Shown piece after piece: positions 32,741-64,000 of a DNA stretch of 64,000 nucleotides. Source of the DNA: Anomaloglossus baeobatrachus (taxonomy: Eukaryota > Chordata > Amphibia > Anura > Aromobatidae). A program made the translations under genes and the position numbers. The stretch lies in NCBI RefSeq assembly GCF_048569485.1, contig NC_134357.1, positions 475,397,187 to 475,461,186 of the forward strand, written 5' to 3'. The notes below the pieces were generated by a model. That model saw only the letters and a list, made by a program, of their open reading frames with translations. It was not told where the DNA came from and did not search any database. Positions within the stretch are counted from its first letter, which is position 1; the number at the start of each line of letters is the position of its first letter.

Positions 32741-33605
32741 AGGGCATCTTTGTGTTGGAGCAAAAGTGGGAGACAAAGAGGGACATTACTAGTGTGTTGG
32801 GCATGGAACATTACATTTGTATAGGGGCACAGAGAGGTAATTTCTACTTTATAGGAGCACAGAGGCAAACAATACCAATGAATGTGGCTGATAAAAGGGC
32901 CATTATTATTGTGTGGGTAAACAAATGGGGACATTACAACAGTATAGGGGGACAAAAGGGGGCACATAGAGTGTCGTATAACTGTACAGCCCCAAGAGAA
33001 GCACTATTATTGTGTAGGACATACACAGGGCATTTTTACTGTGTAGGAACACAATGGCAGAACAATGCTAATGTATATGTTCAAAAAGGTATATTGTTAC
33101 TGTATAGGAACACAAAAAGGGGCGGGGGTGGCACTATTAGGCTACATTCACACTTCCGTTGTTCTGCATCAGTCACAATCAGTTTTGTGGATGATGTGAC
33201 TGACCTGTTGCAGATTGTTGCACAACTAATGGGACAGATCCGTAAAAAAACCTGATCCGTTACCTGGCAAAGGGGAGAGAGAGGGAGAGAGCCCCCATCA
33301 TCACTTCACACACGCAGGCACTACTGCCCCCATCATCACCACACACACCAGCACTACCGCCCCCATCACCGCGTACACTGGCACTACTGCCCCCATCATC
33401 ACCACACACACACCGGCACTACCGCCCCCATCATCACTGCACACACCCCAGCACTACCTGAGTGACGTCACTGCTGACAGCATGACTCACTTCAGTTGCT
33501 CTGGTCAGCTGCCGACATAGCAGAGCTGAAAGCGTCGTGGGACCTCGTGTGGATTACATCGGACCTGGAGGGGTATTTGGGGATTAATAAAGTGGTGAAA
33601 GAAGG

Positions 33606-34483
33606 TTAATAACTGCTGTTAACAAAATAGAATGTATTAACAAAAATGTATTCTGCACACAAAAAACACAAAACAAATAGATATAAATGTAATTATAATG
33701 TCTGTCTCCCCCTCTGTATATATCTCTGTATATATCTCTGTTTCTCTCTCTATCTCTTTGTCTGTCTTTCTCTTTCCCTGTCTGTTTCTGACTGTCTCTG
33801 TCTCTTTCTCTGTCTGTCTCAATCTCTTTCCCTGTCTGTCTATCTATCTCTGTCACTTTCCCTGTCTATCTCTTTCCCTGTCTGTCTCTTTCCCTCTTTT
33901 CCTCTGTCACTTTCCCTGTGTCTGTCTCTTTGTCTGTCTCTTTACCTGTCTTTGTCTCTCTTACCCTGTCTGTCTCTTTCCCTCTCTTTGCCTGTCTGTT
34001 TCCCTGTGTCTGTCTCTTTGTCTGTCTGTCTCTTTACCTGTCTGTGTCTGTCTCTTAACCTGTCTCTCTCTTTCCCTGTCTGTCTCTTTCCCTATCAGTC
34101 TGTCTCTTTGTCTGTCTCTTTGTGTCTGTCTCTTACCCTGTCTATGTCTGTTTCTTACCCTGTCTGTGTCTGCCTCTTTCCCTGTCTGTGTCTGTCTCTT
34201 TCTCTGGCTGCATTGTGACCCGCCAACATTCCATTTAAGGGTGTGGCCTCGCATTCTTCTGAAGTTCTGGCTGCACTGTGGCTCCCAGCTCCATTCGCTT
34301 TAATGGAGGCAGTTTTTTTTGGTGAATAACTGTAAAGCGCGGGGTTAAAATTTCCCCTCAAAACATAGCCTATGACGCTCTCGGGGTCCAGAAGTGTGAG
34401 TGTGCAAAATTTTGTGGCTGTAGCTGCGACGGGGCAGATGCCAATCCCGGACATACATACATACATACATACACACACACGCA
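33606..34483 (-). mobile_element. Helitron fragment with CT-rich expansion
   Basis: Shares its two ends and order with the Helitron at 37315-38401 (for example 'gctgttaacaaaatagaatg' and 'tggcatctg' on the minus strand) but lacks the terminal TC and CTAG ends. The middle (about 33740-34205) is CTGTCTCTTTCC-type repeat. Confidence 0.65.
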
Positions 34484-34897
34484 TGTAATGGGTGCGGCAT
34501 TTCCGGGGAGCGGCTGCTGGCTGATATTTTTAGGCTGGGGGGTTCCCCATAATGTGGGGCTCCCCATCCTGAGATCACCAGCCCTCAGCCATGTGGCTTT
34601 ACCTTGGCTGGTATCAAAATTGGGGGGGACCGCACGCCGTTTTTTTTTATAAATTATTTATTTTACTGCAAGATAGCGACCCGTCCACCGGCAGCTGTGA
34701 TTGGTTGCAGTGAGACAGCTGTCACTCAGCGTGGGGGCTCATCTAACTGCAACCAATCATAGGTGCCGGTATGTGGAGGAAGCAGTGAATACAAGATGGA
34801 ATAATGAGTGGCAGGCATTTTCAAAATTTGGAGAAGCCGCGGGAGCAGTGTGACAGCCGTGCAGCGCCGCGCCCGTGATCAGTGAGTATGAAGTAGA

Positions 34898-35415
34898 GAG
34901 AGGGGGGTAGAGAGAGAGAGAGAGAGAGGGGGGGGCGAGAGAGAGAGAGGGAGAGAGGGGGGGAGAGAGAGGGGGAGAGACCGATCGACTGGCAGACAGA
35001 GAGAGAGACCGACATGGACAGAGAGAGAGAGACCGACAGACAGAGAGAGAGAGAGACCGACAGACAGAGAGAGAGAGAGACCGACAGACAGAGAGAGAGA
35101 CCGACAGACAGAGAGAGAGAGACCGACAGACAGAGAGAGAGAGAGACCGACAGACAGAGAGACAGAGAGAGAGACCGACAGACAGAGAGACCGAGAGAGA
35201 CCGACAGACAGAGAGAGAGAAAAAGAGAGACCGACAGACAGAGAGAGAGAGACCGACAGACAGACAGAGAGAGAGACCGACAGAGAGAGAGAGAGACCGA
35301 CAGACAGACAGAGACCGACATGGACAGAGAGAGAGAGAGAGAGAGAGAGCGCGAGAGAGAGAGACAGACAGACAGAGAGAGACCGACAGAGAGAGAGAGA
35401 GAGAGACCGACAGAC
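34898..35415. repeat. GACAGACAGAGAGAGA array
   Basis: Purine-rich tandem repeat of ACCGACAGACAGAGAGAG units; open in several frames only because of its composition. Confidence 0.9.
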
Positions 35416-35857
35416 AGGAATTTCCACTTCTGAGCATGCTCTGTTGCTAAAAACGGATCTGTCGCCGGAATCAGTCATTGAACGGATTCCGACGGATTCC
35501 AGCGCCCATAGGCTTCCATTATAACCATGACAGATACCGACGGAATCCTGCGCGATGCGTTTTTTTTTTTTTATGCTACAAAAAAACGACTGATCAGTTG
35601 CATAGCGGATGCACCACGGGGCCATCAGTCACAATCCGTTGTTAATACAAGTTTATGGGGAAAAAAACTGAAGCTCTGCAGGATTCAGTTGTTTCTCAAA
35701 ACGACGGATTGTGACTGATGCAAAAACAGAAGTGTGACTGTAGCCTACAGTGCGGGGCAGATAGACTTGGAGACCAGTATACACAATGACCTGTGATTGC
35801 ACCATCAGACCCAGCAGAGGGAGTCATCAGCCGTGTGTCATGCCTCAGCTATCAGCT

Positions 35858-35929
35858 GGTTCCATGGTGTAATGGTTAGCACTCTGGACTTTGAATCCAG
35901 CGATCCGAGTTCAAATCTCGGTGGAACCT
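35858..35929 (+). tRNA. tRNA-Gln (TTG)
   Basis: 72 nt, anticodon loop CTTTGAA (anticodon TTG, reads CAA). Apart from base 34 it equals the CTG gene at 26677. T-run terminator at about 35935. Confidence 0.97.
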
Positions 35930-35944
35930 AAATATTTTTTTTTT

Positions 35945-36940
35945 CTTAAAAAACAAAAAATATGCTTTTTTTTATTCCAGAGCATTTTTTTTATGCTTCA
36001 GTTGCTCAAGCAACCACAATTTGCTGCTTTTTGTTTCTAGCAGAAATGACCCCATTGAATTCTGTAAGATCTATTGGCTTACCATTTAACAGAAAAAAAG
36101 AAATATTTTTTTCTTGAAAATGCCAAAATCTACAAAGAACCTTCTTTGCAGATTTTGAGGAAAAAGAAAAACAGGATCTTGCATTAGGAGATCTGATGCA
36201 GATGTTAACAGAGCGGATCCTTCTACAGATATTTACTGGGGCTTCTGTTAAAATGCCTGACAATTAAATATGAGGATCTGTTTTTACTGGATGGCCTGGG
36301 GCAATGTTCTGGAGGTTGGCCAGGTGGCACGCTGGCTGGTGAGGTTGGCCTATGGTGGCTAGCCCCCTGGATATTTGTAGCCACCAAGCAACTTCGTCCA
36401 TAACACTGGTAGGGGGGCATTGTGAGATGCAATGCAGTTGACAGTTTAGTATGGCATTGTTATATTCACAAACCTCAGCTGCTGCAGAAACTCGAATTCA
36501 TGTTATTCGTTAGTAGGATCCATACGTGAACATTGTCTAACCCCACTACACTGAGAAGTGTTGCACTGGCAACCAAATACTCTCCCCCCATGTTTTAAAG
36601 TTGGTTAAGAGGTGAATGGAACATCTGGTTGCCATGGGAATTTCACCTTCTAACTGTAGAACACTGAGGAAAGCAGTAACTGGTTGCCAGGGGCAACTCT
36701 TCCCAGTGTTCTAAAGTTGGTTAGAAGAGACCAGCTGCTTCTTTCATCTTCCAGACTTTAGAATGTAGTTGGTTGCTATGGACAATGCCTTAGCAACCAT
36801 CTTTATCTGTTCTACAGCAGAATACACAGATGACTGAGTGGACGTTGTTGAGGTGAAGCCATGTTACAGAGTCACCCAATAACCCCTAAGATGCTGCTGT
36901 TAATAGGGACTACAGCAACAGTTTTTGCTTTCCCATCATG
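35945..36940. other. Non-coding, no feature recognised
   Basis: No convincing gene. A GGTTGCCA-type word (tggttgcca, ggttgctatgg) recurs around 36570-36800 in an old repeat context. Confidence 0.4.
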
Positions 36941-37314
36941 TCAATTTGCATTAACCCCTTCACCTCCGGGGCGATTTTCCGTTTTAACCCCCCCCTTTTT
37001 TTCCAAGAGGCAAAACCCCTAAAAAAAAAAATCAGAAATTTGTAAATGAGGGAAAAAAAAAAAAATATTATGGAGCTATTGTCACCATTTTCAAAGACCC
37101 GTAACAATCTCATTTTTCAGGATCTGGGGTTGTGCGAGGACTTTTTTTTTTTGCACCTTGGCCTCCGAGCTGACGTTTTTAATTATACCGTAATGTGATG
37201 TTTTGATTGCCTCTTATTGTGGCAGGTAAAAAAAAACCCCCCGTAATTCTGGAGTTTAGAATTTTTTTTTTTTTTTTTACATATGCCGATTATTGATATT
37301 AAATTTATTTTATA
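36941..37314. repeat. Old interspersed repeat, left part
   Basis: Begins 'ttaaccccttcacctccgg', a phrase I associate with common frog repeats. Continues after the Helitron insertion at 38402-38530. Confidence 0.4.
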
Positions 37315-37759
37315 CTAGCTGTACTACCCGGCTTCGCCCGGGTTAATAAGTGCTGTTAACAAAATAGAATGTATTAACAAAAATGTATTCTGCACACAAA
37401 AACCACAAAACAAATAGATAGAAATGTAATTATAATGTCTGTCTCCCCCTCTGTATATATCTCTGTCTCGCTCTCTCTCTCTTTGTCTGTCTCTGACTGT
37501 CTTTTTCCCTGTCTCTTTCAGTCTGTCTCTTTCCCTCTCTCTTTCCCTGTGCCTGTCTCTTTACCTGTTTTTGTCTCTCTAACCCTGTGTGTCTCTTTCC
37601 CTGTGTCTGTCTCTTTGTCTGTGTCTGTCTCTTAACCTGTCTCTCTCTTTCCCTGTCTGTCTCTTTCCCTGTCAGTCTGTCTCTTTGTGTCGGTTTCTTA
37701 TCCTGTCTGTGTTTGCCTCTTTCCCTGTCTGTATCTGTCTCTTTCCCTGGCTGCATTGT

Positions 37760-38120
37760 TAGGTAGAAAACTGTGAAAAGGAAAGCGCAAACTGTGAAAA
37801 GGAAAGCGCAATAGGGTCTTACCCAGGTGATGGAAAGGGTGAAAATAAGTATTTGGCACAACCATTATAGGCGAGTCTGTCACAACCACTATGCACGCAT
37901 GTAGAAATCCAAGTCCAGCAGCAGTCCCAAAATTGGCTGATAACAGAGAGTAAACTGGTTGTAAATCTCATTGATGTTCCTTGCCTGCTGTCCTGACGAA
38001 GGGAGCTGTGACTCCTGAAACGCGTAGACATGTGCATGCTAATAAAAGAAGCATAAATCTCCTTCGAATCCTCTGAGTCCTTGGTGCAGATTTACAACCC
38101 GTTTCCCGTTTACTCTGTTA
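37760..38120 (+). mobile_element. Short insert with hammerhead core in Helitron
   Basis: Flanked by a 14-bp direct repeat CCTGGCTGCATTGT (37746-37759 and 38121-38134). Contains a direct repeat of about 22 bp near its left end ('actgtgaaaaggaaagcgca'), an inverted pair around the ribozyme core ('gagtaaac' ... 'gtttactc') and the core itself. A long, variable duplication suggests retrotransposition; hammerheads of this kind are known from Penelope-like elements and retrozymes. No protein is coded. Confidence 0.6.
37989..38030 (+). ncRNA. Hammerhead-ribozyme-like core in the 361-bp insert
   Basis: TGTC (stem I) 37989-37992; CTGACGA 37993-37999; stem II 38000-38016 (AGG-AG/CTCCT); GAAA 38017-38020; ACGCGT 38020-38025; cleavage-site A at 38026; GACA 38027-38030 pairing with TGTC. 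All hammerhead core residues are present and stem III is the self-complementary ACGCGU. Cleavage would follow A38026. Confidence 0.55.
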
Positions 38121-38701
38121 CCTGGCTGCATTGTGACACGCCAATATTCCATTTAAGGGCGTAGCTGCGCATTCTTCTGAAGTTCTGGCTGCACTGTGGC
38201 TCCCAGCTCCATTCGCTTTAACAGAGGCAGGTTTTTTGTTGAATAACTGTAAAGCGCGGGGTTAAAATTTCCCCTCAAAACATAGCCTATGACGCTCTCG
38301 GGGTCCAGAAGTGTGAGTGTGCAAAATTTTGTGGCTGTACCTGCGACGGTGCAGATGCCAATCCCAGACATACATACACACATTCAGCTTTATATATTAG
38401 ATTTTGATATAAGATATTTCTGAACTCAGCAATACCAAATGTTTGGTTTTTTTTTTTTTTTTTTAATGGGGCAAAAGGGGCGGTGATTTTTTTTTTATTA
38501 TTTTTCAAAAACTTTTCTCGTCTATTTACTAGTTCCCTTAGGGGACATGAATCTGTGATTGTCCGATCGCTTGTGTGGTGCAGAGGGCGTAAGCGTCGTT
38601 AGTTTCGGCCCCGCGTTGTACAGCAGAAATCACCAATTCATGCGAATGTCGCTTGCAGCCGGCGTTTACAGGAGGATAATAATCACAGACAGAGGTCCTT
38701 A

Positions 38702-38902
38702 GGGCCGTTTCACACATCCGCCATTTCACCAGATTGCCGGATCCAGCACAGTGTAATACAGTAGAATGGCATCGCGGCAACATCCGGTCACATGCTGTCA
38801 TGTGACCGGAGCTTGCCGCGATGCCATTGTACAATATTAACACTGTACTGGAGTGTGCCGGATCCGGTAATCCGGCGAAATGTCGGATATGTGAAACGGC
38901 CC
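38702..38902. mobile_element. Harbinger-type MITE, 201 bp
   Basis: TIR GGGCCGTTTCACACATCCG and inverse; TTA duplication at 38699-38701 and 38903-38905. Non-coding and nearly palindromic overall. Confidence 0.85.
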
Positions 38903-39605
38903 TTAGCTGACACCTGGCTCTCATGAAAACCCATCAGCACCCCGCGATCACGTCATGGGGCCGCCGATGGGAACGGGGGAATGATGCGCTCGCCGCTGGA
39001 GTTTGACAAATCCCACTTTCAGAGATTGACAGCGAGGTTTAACTGGTTAACAACTGCAGGTGGATTTCCGATCTGCCTGCTTCTGTAATAGGCACATGTA
39101 GGCCCGGTCACTAAAGTGGTAAAGCACCGGATGGATGTCAGTGGAATTGCAGCTTCCTTGTACTTTTAGTACTCCTGGCATACTTGCCGCCAGTGGGAAC
39201 TGATGACCAACACCGTGATCCTAGAGAAAGTGAACACAGTCCTCAATCCACAGCAATGGACGGCAGATTCATAAAACACACCAACAAATATTTTTGAAGG
39301 CTTTTTTTTTTTATTAATGCAGAAATAAAAAAACAAAAAAAAAAACAAAAAAAAACAAACAAACCATAAAGAACTATGAAAAAAAAAAATGTACACAATA
39401 ACATAAAACAATGAGATAAAAAGGAGCTTTGGAAAACTGATGTGCAGCCATCGTGCAAGGGGAACACATTAAAATAATTAGCATTTAATATTTTTATTTA
39501 TTTTCCAAAATTTTGGGGGGATTATAAGCAAAGAATGGGGCACAATGAATATACAAAATATATATATTTATACATACATATATATTACATATATATTACA
39601 TACAC

Positions 39606-39729
<124 letters not shown>

Positions 39730-41514
39730 GTGGACCATGCCTTGGAATTGAATAAAACTAAACTAGTGTCTGCAGCTTGTATTATAGTAAAAGGCCTTCC
39801 ATAGGCCACGTTCACACATCACATGTTCTCCCCCCCTCCCCTTGTGAATGACGTCTGATGGTCGGTCGGTGCAAAACACTTGATTGAATTGTTTATGAAG
39901 GATTTGAACAGTCAGTTTGTGATTCCCCTTTTTAAAATGTGCGTCTAGGGCGGGGGTCTGTTCTTACCAATTTTGCCACACTGGAATGTATTACCGCAGT
40001 GACAAAGGATATTGGGTGTTTTTTTTGTCTATTCTACCAATGACTTTAATGATGGGGTGGGGAAAGAATTTCCTTAAAACCCAAAAACACAATAACAAAA
40101 TAAAAAAAACAAAAACCAAAAAACACAAAAACATCCAAGTCAGGTATAGAATACATGGAAGGACCCATATAGCGTTTTTGGGGTTTTTTTTTTATGGGCC
40201 AGTACCATTGCGTTCACTGATGATGTAGACAGCAGTGGATGGTTAGGACGGGTATATTCCTCACACCAACCAAAGGGTTTTTTTCCCTTAATTTCCAATT
40301 TTTGGATAAACCAGGAAAGGCCACATCTTGTAGGACATTACTAAAAATACACACAAATAATGGACGGGGATAGCACCAAGCAGGAAACCATGGGCGCTCT
40401 ATTATTGGAGAGGAGTAAAAGGGGCAGTCCAACCTTTCAAATTCATATCATGTCAAAGAAAAACACAAAAAAAAAAAAAAAACCAAAAAAAAAAAAACCA
40501 AAAACAAAAACCCTCATTCCCCCATTCCCAACCAAAGAACCTCAAAATGGGTCCTTCTGGTCTCATTGGCTGCAGTGCTAATGTACATATCACCACTGCA
40601 GCCAATCATTGGCTTTAGGAGGTCACCGGTCCTACTATTGGCATCACCGCTAAGTAATAAGAGGCATGGTGCCAGTAGTAGTAGTTTAGTACTATGTATA
40701 GTAAGCCACCGGCGATCCCTGGAGCCTCTGTGATGAATCCGTGGAGGATTAGATTGGCGAAATTTTATTTTATTTTTTTTTTTAATTTAATGAAAAATGT
40801 ATGAGTTTATTATTTTTGTGATTTAATAATCCCTCCCTTTATAATTAATTTTTTTTTTTTAAAGGGAGGGATTATTAAATCACAACAATCTCTGCCTGTC
40901 AAGATGGAGTGGAATCCCATATTCATGTCAATGCACGTCAAACCCAGGTAGTTGGGCAGGTTAATTGGGGAATAATGGGTGTTTGACGTTAAAAGGAAGA
41001 AATAAAACTAAAATATATCATATGAGCCCTCACCAAATGAGCGCTCGTTTTAGCAAGGTCAGATTATTTCTCCCGATCTGCTTGATCCCAACGTAAACCC
41101 GCCCCATTAAGATCTGCTTCGTTGAGAGATTCCACGTCGACAAGAAAACTTAGGCAACTCTATATAAATAAGACAACAAACTGCACTCTGACACTGGAGG
41201 GGTTAACTGCCTTAGGCCGCCGTTTTTACCCCTTTAAGAAAAAAAAAAAAAATTAATTAAAAAAAAAAAATAATATAATGCTGAAAACGATTAACAGAGA
41301 TGGGCAACACGTTATTACAGGACACAAACATCAGGAACATACAGCTGCCCACTGGGAAATCGTCTGTAACAAGTACGTGCCACCTGAGAGGTTGGCGACA
41401 TTAAAGGGGACGGAGTAGGCGTCATCCATAGGCGTACTGACGGCCGTCCGCTGCCCGTTTTATATTGCAGTGCCGAGTCTATATCATCATGCCCGCTGGC
41501 AGTGGTAGGATCTG
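39730..41514 (-). other. Region downstream of NARF stop, probably part 3' UTR
   Basis: A-rich and T-rich low-complexity sequence; no other gene seen. A minus-strand AATAAA (plus tttatt, 40806-40811) lies about 700 nt after the stop and is one possible poly(A) signal; others exist. It sits beside the hairpin at 40818-40883. Confidence 0.35.
40818..40883. repeat. Perfect 23-bp inverted repeat
   Basis: Arms 40818-40840 and 40861-40883 (gtgatttaataatccctccc...) are exact inverses with a 20-nt AT-rich loop. On the minus strand this would be a stem-loop in the NARF 3' region. Confidence 0.9.

Positions 41515-64000
<22,486 letters not shown>

Larger units (their letters stand above)
33140..35745. 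mobile_element. TIR-bordered composite element
   Basis: Ends are inverted for about 40 bp with mismatches: GGCTACATTCACACTTCCG at left, its relative at right. Style is Harbinger-like, but flanking bases (TTA and TAC) do not give a clean duplication. Interior: a Helitron fragment (33606-34483), CT-rich and GA-rich arrays, and other repeats. No coding region. Confidence 0.5.
37315..38401 (-). mobile_element. Non-autonomous Helitron
   Basis: Minus strand: 5' end TCTAATATATAAAGCTGAAT at 38401; 3' end with a hairpin (CCCGG...CCGGG) about 10 nt before a terminal CTAG at 37315; inserted between host A and T. These are the three marks of Helitrons. No Rep/helicase is coded. The interior has CT-rich repeats and a later 361-bp insertion (37760-38120). 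Confidence 0.85.

Noticed and set aside
33584-35437. Ser/Leu-rich and Arg/Glu-rich frames
   Set aside because: Translation of CT- and GA-rich simple repeats on opposite strands.

Overview
This is a repeat-dense piece of vertebrate nuclear DNA, most likely from an anuran amphibian. The evidence is one split vertebrate gene (NARF) with GT/AG introns, vertebrate-type U6 snRNA and tRNA genes, a Tc1-like element, and many repeats of types I associate with frog genomes (Harbinger MITEs, TGTGACGCC-type LTRs, Helitrons, minisatellites). The species cannot be named from sequence alone.

Layout. 1-4373: head-to-tail array of a ~1.86 kb unit, each with a minus-strand U6 gene and a full external Pol III promoter; it runs into a 200-N assembly gap (4374-4573). 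4574-7329: interspersed repeats, including a 148-bp-arm palindrome whose arms each carry a hammerhead-ribozyme-like core. 7330-24441: nested insertions. A minus-strand, tRNA-Ser-primed LTR element (B) contains a younger LTR element of the same group (A, 8477-18264), which contains a complete 5.39 kb Harbinger DNA transposon (10299-15689) with open transposase and Myb/SANT-like genes. B also holds a plus-strand LTR (21066-22909) and two opposed cold-shock-domain-like regions. 24442-26030: a diverged fourth U6 unit split by a Harbinger MITE. 26266-26748: tRNA-iMet(CAT) and tRNA-Gln(CTG). 26934-32740: 20-bp minisatellite hit by two LTR insertions, each with a 4-bp target duplication. 33140-35745: TIR-bordered composite, followed by tRNA-Gln(TTG) at 35858.

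36940-41300: ancient repeat containing a Helitron (37315-38401), which itself carries a hammerhead-bearing insert flanked by a 14-bp duplication. 41515-64000: the host gene NARF on the minus strand. Ten coding exons are visible and join in one frame; the first exon lies beyond the right edge. Its introns hold a tandem array of CTCF-core-like motifs split by a 2.9 kb element with an 8-bp target duplication, a Tc1 element, a hairpin/minisatellite element, and a ~9 kb block (53.6-62.6 kb) of Helitron-like composites, each of which has amplified a different minisatellite.

The functional genes are the Pol III set (four U6, three tRNA) and NARF. Most of the rest is mobile DNA, and target duplications allow its order of arrival to be read. 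The strongest candidates for less-described biology are the LTR group carrying a cold-shock domain, the hammerhead-bearing short inserts, the spliced tandem leader repeats inside the intact Harbinger, and the CTCF-motif array.
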